Origin: Beverwykella pulmonaria
Taxonomy: Eukaryota; Ascomycota; Dothideomycetes; Pleosporales; Melanommataceae
Direction: 5' to 3'
DNA: 64,000 nucleotides
Assembly (NCBI GenBank): GCA_001599595.1
Contig: BCHH01000005.1
Location: 2,248,678 to 2,312,677 of the forward strand
Below the pieces are notes generated by a model. It searched no databases and had not been told where the DNA came from. It saw only the letters and a program-made list of their open reading frames with translations. Below, piece by piece: positions 21,887 through 33,837 of this stretch (position 1 is its first letter; every line of letters starts with the position of its first letter). A program made the translations under genes and the position numbers.

Positions 21887-23236
21887 TCATCCATCTCTCT
21901 CTATCGCCAGCGGAGGCTCCTTACAAGCCGGCGGCCCCTCACTCGGCTCCTTGGGCGGCTTCTCCCTATCCCCATTCACCCTCTCAGCCCTCACAAACAC
22001 TGGAATCACCCCTCCGGTCTGCAGATCGAAGGTGCGATGTCCAATTTCCTCCAAAATACTCGCAATGGCGCCTGAATGACTAGTAAACGACAAGAACACG
22101 CCATCGTCGTTCTCAAACACGTCGTCGAGGAATTGCGCGAGCCGGTACCTGCGTGCAGATCTCGGTTCGCGGTAGTCAGCCTCCCAAAGCGGGTCTGGTT
22201 CTGAGAATCCGGGCTCGAGGGCCACGTGCGGGAACGTCTTTCGAATATGTGAGGCCGGGCTGCGCCGGTCGCAGGTGTGTACTCCCAAGGCTTCGCGGAG
22301 CAGCTCTTTGCCGATGGGAGCGTAGGGTTTGTCGGGTGGGAGGTTGAGGCCGGCGAAACTGAGGTCTGCTGTCTCGAGGGTCCGGGTTAAGGGACTGACA
22401 TAGTAGGTCTCCGGCGCGGGTATGCCTTTGGGTAAAAGCTCCTTCCATAGTTGGTTTACGTCTGTTGCTTGCTCCTTTCCTAGGTTGGTGAGTAAGGCGT
22501 CAGACCAAGTTAGACCGTCGGAGCCGTTGAGGAGGGAGTAGTAGCACTGTTTGAACGGTCAGTCGGCGCCAGAGGTACGAAGGCTGAAAGGCGATGGTGG
22601 TAAGAGGGTGGGAGAATGGGGACAGAAACCAGGGAAAACTCACATCCCAAGCCTCAGTCCCATACTTGCTCTCGGCAACATTATGCCATCCCTGCCCATG
22701 CCGACCGAGAAACAGGACTTTATGTCTCGAACCCTTCGCTTTCCTCCCTTCCTTTTCATTCAGTTCTCTAACATGTCTCTCAAAGCTTTGCCAATGTAAC
22801 CTTGCTGCATCCACATGCCCATCCTCTTGCCGCAGTTCATATTCCCGCTCTATAAGCCCGAAATTCTGTTTTCTCTGCCATAATATACTTAGCTTTACTT
22901 CCACAACCCAAAAAACAGGAATAATATTGAATGAAAGAACTAGATAGAACGCACAAAGTCAAACCTCTTATCGTCCGTCTCATCCTCGCTCTGCATAAAG
23001 TACCCTTTGATCACATTGTACTTGAAATGATACGAGTCCCCGCCTTGCAGGGCATCGGATTCCATGCTAGAGTGCGTATTATACCACCACAGAATGGTCC
23101 AGGTGATAAATGCTGTGAGTCTGGTAACTGTCGAGTCAGAATGCGTAATCAATTATGACTGTAGTGGGAGTGCTTACACGAAAATCTTAAGCAAGGCGTA
23201 GAAGCTAGGATGTCGCCGAGAAGAGGGGAGATGCAT
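21887..23236 (-). CDS. Histidine-phosphatase (phosphoglycerate-mutase-like) protein, PMU1 family, with N-terminal membrane anchor
   Basis: Four exons join in phase: 23236-23178, 23120-22955, 22865-22644 and 22546-21887 (introns 57, 89 and 97 nt), giving 368 aa. The catalytic signature LFLGRHGQGWHNVAE (RHG motif with nucleophile His) lies near residue 120. It is followed by AWDCYYSLLNG, TYYVSPLTRTLETA, a REALGVHTCDRRS block and the second catalytic His in SFTSHSGAI. This order is that of the yeast PMU1-type branch of the family, not glycolytic phosphoglycerate mutase. Residues about 15-35 (FVLTAFITWTILWWY) form a hydrophobic segment, suggesting a signal anchor. The substrate is unknown. The first exon was chosen because its splice donor (GTAAGC) restores the frame and no ATG is available in the second exon before residue 41. 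Confidence 0.88.
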
Positions 23237-24445
23237 GCTAGGACTGCTTTACAGAGGTCCAAAAGCAAGGTTCATCATAGTTGGAAATACGTGTTGGCGC
23301 TGAGATGGGAGAATAGCCACCCCACATTGACTTTAGCGTCAGCAGAATTCGGGGCACTCTTGGCAGATGCGCTCTGAAAAGTCGCCCACACCAACACATC
23401 TTCAATACAGCACTTTTTCTATGTGGGAAAAAGAATTCGCATTTTATGTACATATGGTTCTTAAATATATTTATGTGTGCGCGATAGAGCTGTAGAAGAG
23501 AAGTGACCAAAGGTTCCATAATGGTCAAGGAGTAGAGGGCAAAAGAAGTGCTAAAAGAGCCCCTAGCAAAATTCAATCTGTAGTAATAGAGTAATTGCTT
23601 TCACCGCTTCAATTTTCCTTGGACTTGACCACGGTCACATTGTTAACAAGATCTGAAGTTGGCAAGACCGTAAATTCAGTCAACCTCGCGCCCGCTAAGG
23701 AAAATAGACTTTTGATGTATTCCACTATCCTACTGCGCTACTGTCCCTATTAAAGATGCAAATATAAGAAGTTATATTGCTATTCATGTTATATACGAAG
23801 CAATTTTTGCAACTAAAAGTTAGCGACTGCGCATAGCGCACAGAGTCTGTTTTGTGCGTCTTGATAAGTGTATCTTTACGTGTTATATCTTTACTCTTAT
23901 CTTCTGAAATTTTCTGTTGTACAACTAACTGGGACGAGAGAGGTTAAATTTTATGTTATACGTTCAATTCTAAAGTCTAAAGCAAATTCCCTTACCTCTG
24001 CAGAATTCAGAAGCTGCGCAATGTGTGGGCATTATCCTAATCTGCATAGTATATAAATGTATAGATGGATCGAAAAAACACATTTCTATGTGTGCATGGG
24101 CCCCTCCTCGACGTCACAGATGCAGTTGACATGGACAGCCTCTGCTGCCAATATGCCAACCACCAAACCCACATGAGAACTAATTGCAAAAATGCAGGCT
24201 ATTTGGGAACAGCGTATGGGAACATATAGCTATATAAAAGAAGAATGTACAAACACATAAAATGCGCGTTAGTTTGACACAAGTGAGTGGCAAGAAAAGC
24301 GTAGATCCGACTAAGCTGCGAAATGAAATGAAAAAAAAAACCATAGCAACGAAACGAGTGTCCCAACCTTCCAGCCCTCTACCCTTCCCTCCAGACCAAA
24401 CCAACTACAAAAGAAAAACAGCCCAACGATAAACCAGGTCCAACC
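23237..24445. other. AT-rich intergenic stretch
   Basis: About 1.2 kb. 23560-24060 is markedly AT-rich compared with flanking genes and has many stop codons in all frames, resembling RIP-decayed repeat DNA. I cannot identify the parent element. 24060-24445 probably includes the 3' UTR of the next minus-strand gene. Confidence 0.4.
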
Positions 24446-25645
24446 CTAAATCATCTCCTCCTCAATAATATACAAACCCAACCCCCTCCCACACTGCTCG
24501 CTCAAAACCTTCGGGCTCACCGCTGTCCCCGCCGCTCCATAAACTACACTCCCGCCGTGCATACTCCAGTTCCAGTCCGTATCATCATCGGCAGAAGGGG
24601 ATGGTAGGGGAGGGAAGTTGAGGGGTTGGGCCCCCATGTCGAAGTCGAGCGGCTCGGTCTCGGAGGCGGGAAATGAGAGTGTGGAGGAGTGTGTACGTAA
24701 TGGTGTAGGCGGAGAGGAAACGGGGAATGTGAATGCGCGACTACGGGTACGCGTACGGATGTGGTGCAATCGAGGGATTGGAGAAGCTGGTGGTGAGGGA
24801 TACGCCATGTACTCTTCACCCGAGGAGCTGGAGCGGGTTGAGAGTTGGGGACTGGAAGGTGGGGATGGGTATGCGGAGGATGAAGGGCTTGGTGCTAAGG
24901 ATCGGGATGACGGACTGGCGGAGAAGGTGGTGTGGAAGGATTGAGCCGGGGAAGGCGGGGAGGAAGACTTAGTGAGTTCGCAAGAATCCCTTGTTGATGG
25001 TAGGGATGTGGAGTTGAAGGGATGAGATGCTAGCTTTGACAGGAAGGCTACGGCGGATGAATGTGATGAAGACGGAGGTGAAGTTGACCCGCTTGTGGCA
25101 TTCGAAGACGATGAAGGGCTTCCCGGCTCCGATCTACATCCAAATCCCCGCCCATCATACCCTGAGCTCGCACTGCTCGACCTACTTCTTCCACTGTTGG
25201 CTCTCTTTCTTCGGTGGGACGCACCGATCTCTGCCGCCATGATCAAATTCTGATCCAGCACTCTCATATTCGCCGGCTTGGGCACACGCATGACGGTACG
25301 ATATGTAGTTGGATTTTCGCCGTCAACGAGCCTGTTGTACACGTTCTGGGATAGCGAGCCGGGGTATGTGACCAGCGTTTCGATTGTTGGTGCCGGATGT
25401 AGATTCGCCCCACCGCTAAGTATTTGAAATGTCGTTGGCTTTCTGGTACGTTTCTCCACTCGAGACGACTTCGGCAATGGGGGCGAGGAGGTAGGAGATG
25501 GCGAGGGAGGAGAGGAAGAAGCGATATAGTTGTCTATGCGCCATTCCTCCTCGTTCTGTCGGGGCCACGAGCGCGGCGTTCCCATGGGAGGGCGTCCAGA
25601 CCCCTCTGTTTGGGAGAAGGAGGACAGTTTTTTGAAATTTTGCAT
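24446..25645 (-). CDS. Ser/Pro-rich disordered protein, unknown function (399 aa)
   Basis: A single frame from the ATG at 25645. I do not recognise a domain. The N-terminal third has the more conserved-looking stretch (TRKPTTFQILSGGANLHP, ETLVTYPGSLSQNVYNRLV, TYRTVMRVPKPANMRVL). The middle is dominated by Ser/Pro/Thr low complexity (SPPSPAQ, SSSSAYPSPPSSPQLS, MAYPSPPASPIPRLHHIRTRTRSRAFTF is the broader block). The C terminus ends in LGLYIIEEEMI. There are no signal peptide or membrane segments. The SP/TP-rich centre suggests a proline-directed kinase target, possibly regulatory. The long frame and amino-acid bias support coding, but the function is unknown. Confidence 0.75.
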   Translation of the reverse strand: MQNFKKLSSFSQTEGSGRPPMGTPRSWPRQNEEEWRIDNYIASSSPPSPSPTSSPPLPKSSRVEKRTRKPTTFQILSGGANLHPAPTIETLVTYPGSLSQNVYNRLVDGENPTTYRTVMRVPKPANMRVLDQNLIMAAEIGASHRRKRANSGRSRSSSASSGYDGRGFGCRSEPGSPSSSSNATSGSTSPPSSSHSSAVAFLSKLASHPFNSTSLPSTRDSCELTKSSSPPSPAQSFHTTFSASPSSRSLAPSPSSSAYPSPPSSPQLSTRSSSSGEEYMAYPSPPASPIPRLHHIRTRTRSRAFTFPVSSPPTPLRTHSSTLSFPASETEPLDFDMGAQPLNFPPLPSPSADDDTDWNWSMHGGSVVYGAAGTAVSPKVLSEQCGRGLGLYIIEEEMI

Positions 25646-27570
25646 GCTGGGTGCCTGTAGCGGAGGGAGTTTGCTACGTCCTCTGGGTTGTTGAGTGATG
25701 TGGCAGCGGTGATGTTGACAATGAGAAGGAAGGTAATGAAGAGAATGGCGATGAGTGAAGATGGTGTAACAGTGGCTAAGTGGTGAGGCATATGGTGTGA
25801 ACAGTAGATAAGTAGATGGTGACAGGACGGAAGAATGACGGTGGGTTCTATGCGGAGTAGAGAATAAGGACCTGCGAAGGAGTGAAGACGTTGTTTGTTA
25901 CGGATGGTTGAGAAGACATCTTACCTGGTCTTATATCCTCTCATCCATCAACCATATCATTACTCCGCCATCAAGCTTGGCTAGTTGTGTCAAAGATAGA
26001 ACGAATACACTGTTGGCGGCGTCGTTCAAACCTACTCTCAGTGGCGCCGAAGAACTGCTAGTGTGGTGGTGAGAACAGAGTTTGCAATCCACCATAAGCT
26101 ACGGAGGCGGCCCAGCGCATCAAGAAAGCCCAAGTTACAGCTTGATCAACATCAAGATCTTACCAAACTGGCCTCTTGACATCGAAATAGTGGCCCATAG
26201 CATTCTCGACAAGCATAGGTGGAGCAAAAGAGCTCGTTTTCTCCCGTCCCGCGGCGAGACGAGGCACGTATAAAATTGCCTAGCAGAGCGTGCAGGCTAG
26301 AAAAAAACGTGGTAAGAGTAGGCCAAGCAATTAGTCGTTCGAGTGCGCCCGCAAGGCACAGAGACAGCGCCTGGGCACTAGTTGAGGTTGGGTCTGTAGT
26401 GTGACCATCTGACCGATACCGTTTCTGTTATAATTAGCGGTCTTTGATTAGATCCTGGGGAGTGGCGTAGTAGTAGTAGATGGCCCTTTTCTTCTCTACG
26501 AGAAAGTCTGAAAGTCGGAGTGTGTATGCCATAAGGGGAGAAAGGAACATACTAAATATCCCAGTTCTGCTTTGGCCATTCATAGGAGGGGAAAAACCAA
26601 AAACCTAGAACCAGAAGAGCGTATAGAAAGGTTCAATTGGTATGAATACGGGCCACCTGCTCTGAGTGCATGCATCGTTCCGTCCCGTTCCCGGCCCATT
26701 CCATTCTGCTTTTTCGGACACGAGAACGGCCCTAATTGAACCCTGTGGCATGGCCAGAACGGCGTGATGAAAACAATCTTGAAACACGCCTTGGCAGTAC
26801 TCAGAACGACTTCCGGACGAGGGAGGCGCCTTTGCCGCCGTCTCGTGTCCAAGCATGTGTCGTTAGTCGTGTGTTGTTGTCAGCCATGTGCCTCATGTAG
26901 ATATGAATTCTCTATTTCCTTGAATAGAGGATAATACCGGATTGAATCAACCCGTGTCTATATTTTCCTCGGACACGATCTCAACTCGCGCATGGTGACG
27001 ACTTACCAATTGGCGGCTATCTCCCATCTCTACTCAATGTAATTTAAGAGCGGTAATAATTCGTCCGAAGTTATTCGCAGACACCATCGTCCCATGATGG
27101 TGGCGCGGCGAGTCAGCGCGGCGCGTACAAAATCTGATTCGCTACTGTGCCTCCAACATCAGCATTTTCATTCACGACCCAGGATCATTGAGAGGCTCAG
27201 GTAGCCGCGGAAATGAGGCTGCATGTTCACGCTGCTCATGCGCCTTCATGCAAGGCACATATACAGGGACCACAAGTTCGCATCACGCGTGCAGAAGGTT
27301 GCCCTTACGTCAGATATTCTATCAGAAACCAGGCACAGCTAGCGTGTCTCCAAGGCATTTTCTCTTCGAATAGAACGTGTGGGGTCGATGATGAATCGTT
27401 TCTTATTATCTATCTGCTCTACTCTCTTTCAGAAAGAGCTATTCTGTAGAACAGCTTCCTGCGAACTATCACAAATGCCAGAAAGGAACCTATGCTGGGA
27501 TGTTGAATGATCCACCGTATACATGCCATGAACGCCACAATGAGAACGAGACCCATTTCTCTAATGTGAC
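25646..27570. other. Intergenic, no gene seen
   Basis: About 1.9 kb between two minus-strand genes. Short frames near 26580-26856 and 27188-27449 lack motifs or splice support. The end nearest 27570 should be the 3' UTR of the folate enzyme gene. Confidence 0.4.
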
Positions 27571-30500
27571 TTAGAAAAGGCCATCTATTTCTCCCGTCTC
27601 AACGTCCACATCCACATTCAAGTACCCTGGCGCAGTCGGCAAACCCGGGATTGTCTGTATATCAGCGGCGAGGGCATACAGATACCCCGCACCAGCCGCC
27701 ATCCTCACGTCACGAATCGGAATCGTAAAGCCCGTCGGCGCACCCTTGAGCGCAGGATCGTGACTGAGTGAGTACTGCGTCTTTGCGATACAAATTGGCA
27801 AGTTGCCCAGACCCTGCTTAACGTACGTGTCCACCTTCTTCTGGGCGAGCTCGGAGAATTCGACCGCATGAGCGCCATACATGATCTGTCCAATCCTTTC
27901 AATACGCTCTTGCACTGTGCCGTCGAGGCCATAGAGTAGTTTGAAGTTAGGTTGGGGTTTGGAGCTTGCTGCAATGATACCTCGCGCAAGGTCCACGGCG
28001 CCTTTGCCACCTTCAGCCCAGTGGTTGGCAGGGATAGCATCTTCCGCACCCGCTGCAAGTGCCTCCTCCTTGATAACATCTATTTCAGCCTGCGTATCGG
28101 TCGAAAAACGGTTGATAGCCACTACGACGGGCACGCCAAATTGCTTGGCATTCGAGATATGCTTCTTCAAATTGATGCACCCTTTGCGTAGAAGCTCAAT
28201 GTTCTCCGTCCGATAGACTTCTTGAAGCTGTGCACCAGGAGAGATATCTGGGCCGCCTCCATGAACTTTCAAGGCTCGCACAGTAGCAACAATGACGACC
28301 GTATCTGGCACCAGTCCAGAAGATCGGCACTTGATGTTGAAGAAGCGTTCGCCGCCCATGGTGAAATCGAATCCGGATTCAGTGACCACAAACCCAGTCT
28401 TTTCCTCGTGGTCCTCGTCCGGCTCAGTACCTGCCAGTTTGAGTGCGAGTTTGTCTGCAAGTACCGAAGATGCTCCGATACTGATGTTGGCAAAGGGGCC
28501 TGCATGGACGAAGACGGGTGTCCCTTCGAGGGTTTGCATTAGATTAGGCTTGATGGCATCTTTAAGCAAAGCGGCCAAGGCACCCCCTGCTCCGAGATCG
28601 TCGCATGTTACCGGATCACCGCTGCGAGAGCTTGCAACAACCATACGACCGAGACGTTCCCTCAGGTCAGAGAGATCGTTACTAAGAGCGAGGATGGCCA
28701 TGCATTCGCTTGCAACTGCGATGTCGAACCCAGTTTCTCTCGTGTGCCCCTTCTCAGTTGGCGCTTGGCCGATGGTAATTTTTCGCAGATGTCTATCATT
28801 AACGTCAAGAACACGACGCCAAGTGATTGTATCTGGATCGATATCCAACCTCGCAAAGCGATGGATTTCATCCTCAGTCAGCTCGTCGGGGTTGGTTTTG
28901 TCAATGCCAAGCTTCTTCAGACGGCGAAACATGATCTTGGCAAACTCTCTCCTTCCTTTCTTGGCCGGCACCAACCTCTTATACAGAGGGCCATCTTTCT
29001 GGGTGTTTTCATGAAACATTCGTGTCTCGATGGCTGCGGCAAGTAGATTGTTTGCGGCGGTAATGGCGTGAATGTCTCCAGTAAGATGGAGATTGAACTC
29101 GTCCATAGGGATGACTTGGCTGTAACCTCCTCCTGCAGCTCCGCCCTTGATGCCAAAGGTGGGCCCCATGCTGGGTTGTCTGACGTTTGCAAATGCGATC
29201 CTGCCAAGCTGAGCTCCCAGAGCTTGCGCAACGCCGACGGTCGTGGTCGACTTTCCTTCGCCTAGCGGAGTTGGCGTGATACCAGCAACCAGAATATACC
29301 GCCCATTTCGGCGATGTTCTAGTCGTTTCAGGAGAGAGAGGTCCACCTTCGCTTTGGTTGCTCCATAAGGTTCCAATTCATGCGCTAGAATGCCTATCTC
29401 TTTCGCAATGGTAGTGATCGGCTTGGGATGTTGCTTCCGCGAAACAGCAATGTCAGAGGGCACGGGATCCTCAAGCTTCAGCGGTAGAGGCGTGATGTGG
29501 CGAGCCTTCTGCCTGTCAAATGATGCGTCGGCTGAGTCTACGACATTCTGCAAAAGCATAGCAACCGTCATAGGTCCAACGCCGCCAGGAACGGGGGTGA
29601 TCTGCGACGCGACCTCGACAGCAGTCTCGAAGTCCACATCGCCCACGAGCCTCTGTCCCGACTTCTTCGTGTCGTCGGGTATGTAGTTTGTGCCTACATC
29701 GATGACGACGGCCCCCGGCTTGAGCCACTCTCCTTTGACAAAAGCTGGCTGTCCGATTGCAGCCACTACGATGTCCGCCCGCTTCACATATTCCGGGAGG
29801 TCCTTAGTTTTGGAGTGGCAGACCGTGACGGTGGCATCGGCGTTCTTAAGCAGATAGCTGACCGGGCTACCAACAATGTCGCTCCTCCCAAGCACAACGG
29901 CGTTCTTGCCGCTGACCTCAACTCCAGCTTCCTGCAGCAGGACCATGACACCCTTGGGTGTACATGGCGTGAACAGAGGGTGGCCTCCCCGTTTCGCCAG
30001 CTCGCCAATGCTGGTAATGCCGAATCCATCCACGTCCTTCTCATCGGCTACGGCCGACGTTATGGCGTGCTCAGAGATGTGCTTGGGAAGCGGCAGCTGG
30101 ACGAGGATGCCGTGGACGGAGGGGTTATTGTTGAACTCGTGAATGCGCTGCAGGAGCGCGGCCTCGGCGACGTCTTCGGGGAGCTTGACGAGCTCGCAGT
30201 CAATGCTGGCCTGGCATAGTTGTGTGTGTTAGCAAGCAATATCTCAGAGGCGTAGTGATGGTGGTTAGCGCGCACCTCTTCGGCGGCCTTGAGCTTCATG
30301 CGCACATAGGTGCCTGGCCATGTCAACTACTGCATGTAGCCGCCCGCACGACGCACAACATACTCGAATCAGACCTGTCCCCAACTGCACTCTAATTAGC
30401 AGCCAGTTCATTAATATTGATTTCGACTGACTCACCCTGCACAATTTTCAGCGACGGCCTATATCGCGGGTTGGACGCCTGCCGCGTCTTGATCTGCTGG

Positions 30501-30706
30501 CCCAGACGCTCCCGAATGCTACGGGCAATGGCGGTGCCATCGATCTTGGTGGCCGTCATGAGGGGTGAGGTGCTGGAGAGAAGTCGTCGCGCCGTGAGAG
30601 GGGTGAGGAACAATGATGGCGGGCAAAATATCTTAGACCTCGGCGGGGTAGCGCGAGCGAAACACGATCTGCAGATCAGACGGAGCCTCATCCTTACAGC
30701 AGCCAA
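27571..30706 (-). CDS. C1-tetrahydrofolate synthase (trifunctional), mitochondrial-type precursor
   Basis: One polypeptide carries methylene-THF dehydrogenase, methenyl-THF cyclohydrolase and formyl-THF synthetase, the core of one-carbon folate metabolism (ADE3/MIS1 type in yeast). Four exons are 30706-30436, 30384-30364 (21 nt), 30313-30276 and 30210-27571, giving 989 aa. The dehydrogenase/cyclohydrolase part (about 50-350) shows [13 protein letters not shown] with the catalytic Lys, [35 protein letters not shown] and [14 protein letters not shown]. The synthetase part (about 365-989) has the P-loop [13 protein letters not shown] near residue 425, [19 protein letters not shown] and the C-terminal [13 protein letters not shown]. 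The Arg/Ser-rich first 49 residues look like a mitochondrial presequence. Met50 ([12 protein letters not shown]) could start a cytosolic form. Confidence 0.97.
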
Positions 30707-31544
30707 CCCAGCGGTCAGAGATGTGATTCGTAGAAGGAAGAGTTGCTCGGGCGTTTGGCAGTCATGTCTTTCGCATGCAGTTCACACTGTCAATGACTCA
30801 GCCATCCATGGATAGTTTGCGCAAACTCTGATGGCTCAATGGGTGCCACCGTGGCTGGCCTGCGCAGCAGCGATCCGCTATGCGTGCTAATGGCGTATAG
30901 CCCAAGAGTGGGACACGACAATTGAAGTGTATTGAGCTAATTGATTGATTAAGAGACGACTTGAGATGAGCATTAGGTATGAAAGTTGTTCAGTGTCCTC
31001 GACCTCGTTGTCCCAGAAAATTTCCATCTCTACCGCATTCGGTCTAGCGTCAAGTAGAGACTACGTATCAAACACAAATAGCCTGGTATTGCTCTTCATA
31101 TCAAACCCCGGTGATCTAGGGCGACACTTTCCGCTATCGCCGATAATCTGCAACGTGAGGTACGATGGTGACTCAAAAGATGCCTTCCAAAGTTGCCCTT
31201 AGACATCAACATGTAGCCCGTCTCTTGCGTCTTTTGAATGAAAGCCGTATAACCTAGGCTACAAGAGATTTGTGACAGGTCTACAGTCCATTTGTCTAAG
31301 CGAGGAAGGAATTGCCATTACCAAGCTGAACATGAATCCCTGCGACCATGTGGGGGGAAGTTGAGGTGTATGTATTCTCGATGAATTGACGACATGCTGC
31401 TGGGTTTACGTATCCATAACCCACAGTATATGTTAGCATGGCGGTGGCTCACAAGAATGGCTGCTTATGGAAGAAGAGTACTTATGACTGTAAGAACAGC
31501 CACTATAAGTTTTATAGCGGAAGAACCAAGAGTTGGAGCTGCTG
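30707..31544. other. Intergenic / promoter region
   Basis: About 840 bp upstream of the C1-tetrahydrofolate synthase gene. No supported coding segment. Confidence 0.4.
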
Positions 31545-31823
31545 TCATAAGACGCTCATGCAATCTGCTTGACCTTTGCATGTCCAGTCGCAAGATCTTT
31601 CACAACTTTCCCTGATAAGTGCACTCTGCGACATGGTCAGCAATTTCATCTTAGTTGCAGGTCTCAGATGCCAATTCTTATGTTGAATAACCATGCAGGT
31701 GGTGGTGCAGAATTTCTGTCCGCCAATACCGAATGCGATTAAGTACTCATCGGCACCAGAAGGCTTGAGTGCGGTGATTGCTTCGGAAATTCCGATGCCT
31801 TTGGTATAGGCTGCGAGATTCAT
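31545..31823 (-). CDS. Small hypothetical protein (92 aa), doubtful
   Basis: An ATG at 31823 in a good fungal start context (CAGCAACATGAAT on the minus strand) opens a 92-codon frame with plausible amino-acid composition (MNLAAYTKGIGISEAI, GADEYLIAFGIGGQKF). It has seven Cys (KFCTTTC, ESCERSCDWTCKGQADC). It has no signal peptide or recognised family. The C-terminal Cys-rich part may already be read-through of an intron. It may be a genuine orphan gene or chance. Confidence 0.3.
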   Translation of the reverse strand: MNLAAYTKGIGISEAITALKPSGADEYLIAFGIGGQKFCTTTCMVIQHKNWHLRPATKMKLLTMSQSALIRESCERSCDWTCKGQADCMSVL

Positions 31824-32549
31824 GTTGCTGATGACGACGCGGGTGGTTGTACGTGTGAGGATGACGCAAATTGAATAGTGCTGGCGTGCTGGGCTAATCT
31901 GCTCGTTGTTCTGGTGGTGCTAGGGCCACCGACCTAGGCGGTGAAGGCGAAGAGAGATATAAAATGTAAAGACAGTCACCTCCAAATCTCGAGAAAAATA
32001 ATGTGGAGTGTCTTCTATTAGGTAGAGTGGGACTTGGTAAGCCTGAATTGATCTTGTCGCCATCGGTGGGGACTGTCTAAATGCCTTACCGGCCACGCGA
32101 GGTGTTTTCTCGAAATCTGGAAGAAGAAAAATCAAATTTGAAAAGGTTAGAACATAAATGGCAGTGGTTTTTATGGTAACCTGTTCTGCTAGCTCTGAAG
32201 AACAATCTGCTTATCGGTTGGAAAAAGCAGAACAACAGTTAATTGGGGTAATTAGTTGAGTTTAGGAAAGAATTCATAGATTCGCAATGCCATATAATGC
32301 GATGTAGTTAGTTTATCGCTGACCGACTACTTAAGTTGACTTCACAAGGGTGGTGAGCTGGCATCGTGGCCGATGTTGAGGTTGCGGCGGGGGATGTTAA
32401 ATGCGGCGCTAGCTCAAGATCAGTTAGATCATTTCGCAGCCCACTTGGACACCAAGGCGTAGATATCGGAAGAGTCATCTTCAAAATAATAGAACGCCGC
32501 CACCACCACAATTCCCCCCATCACCTTTCACGTCACAGGTCCAGTCGAT
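31824..32549. other. Intergenic / divergent promoter region
   Basis: About 725 bp upstream of the eIF3i gene, with no supported coding segment. A C/A-rich stretch (CCGCCACCACCACAATTCCCC) just upstream of the start is likely 5' UTR. Confidence 0.4.
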
Positions 32550-33837
32550 ATGCGCCCAATCCTTCTCTCCGGCCACGAGCGTGCGCTCACGCAGGTCAAG
32601 TACAATAGCGACGGCGACATCATTTTCTCAGTTTCCAAGGACCATGTTATTGTAAGTCGCCTTCGCGCAGCATAGTTCGGCTGATGTACTGACAAGCTCT
32701 AGTGCGCATGGTGTTAGTATCTCTTTGTAGGATCAATCTGATGGCTGCTGCTTACTTTGTTACAGACTCGCACAATGGCGAACGGTTAGGTAGTAAGTTC
32801 ACACCTCGGCAGAACTGTCGCACCCGAACACTCGACGCAGAGCGCAGAGCTAACCCGGAATCCAGCATATCATGGTCACCAGGGCGCGCTCTGGACCGTC
32901 GACGTCGACCCCACATCCACCCTCCTCGCAAGCGGCGGCGCAGACAACACCATGCGGTTATGGGAGGTCAAGACGGGCAAGCTTCTAAAGACATGGGACT
33001 TCCTCACATCGATCAAACGTGTCGAGTTCTCACCAGATGGTAAACAACTCCTGGGTGTAACGGAGAAGCGATCGGGCCAACTAAGCACAATTGTCGTCTA
33101 CCCAATCAACCCTGATCCCGAGGGCGAACAAACGGATGAGCAGACTCTAAGGATAGTGTGCGAGGAGAGCAAGGCTACGGTGGCAGGATTCAGCTACCTG
33201 GCCGAATTCATCATCGCTGGGCACGAGGACGGCACTGTGTCGCAGTGGGACGCTAAGAGCGGAGAGTTCCTGTTCGACAGGCAAGTACATGAGGCGGATA
33301 TGCAAAGTACGCGGATACCCATGGTCCACATTGAGTTTATTGCTGATGCGATATAGTCACCGATCTCCAATGGGCCCCCGACCGTACCTACTTCATCACA
33401 GCTTCAAAGGATAAAACCGCAAAGGTAAGCAAGGTGGGCGGCTTTAGAGTTCACAGGGCTAACTCCTTCAGCTTCTCGCCACAGACAGTCTCGAAGTTCT
33501 GAAGACATACGTCACTGATACCCCTCTCAATAGCGCCGCCATCACACCAGTCAAAGATTTCGTCATCCTCGGTGGCGGCCAGGCGGCCATGGACGTCACG
33601 ACAACCAACGCACGACAAGGCAAATTCGAGGCTCGGTTCTACCACAAGATCTTCATGGAGGAGATTGGCCGCGTGAGAGGGCACTTCGGACCTCTCAACT
33701 ATGTCGCCGTCCACCCACTCGGCACCGGATACTGCAGCGGTGGAGAGGACGGTTATGTGCGCGTGCATCACTTCGACAAGCCGTACTTTGACTTCTTGTA
33801 CGAGGTCGAGAGGGAGCAGAAGCAGGCGAACCTATAA
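32550..33837 (+). CDS. TIF34: Eukaryotic translation initiation factor 3 subunit I (eIF3i/TIF34)
   Basis: eIF3i is a seven-bladed WD40 propeller in the eIF3 complex that helps bring mRNA and initiator tRNA to the 40S subunit. Six exons give 337 aa, the normal family size: 32550-32651, 32703-32712 (10 nt), 32766-32792, 32866-33306, 33357-33424 and 33472-33837. The spliced start reads [19 protein letters not shown], then [30 protein letters not shown]. Further landmarks are [67 protein letters not shown] and the C-terminal [19 protein letters not shown]. The very short second exon is supported by protein continuity and by GT/AG on both sides. It lies divergent to the folate enzyme gene. Confidence 0.97.

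Noticed and set aside
25534..25791. Signal-peptide-like minus-strand frame upstream of the Ser/Pro-rich gene
   Set aside because: It overlaps the start of the longer coding frame out of phase, and no splice site joins the two.
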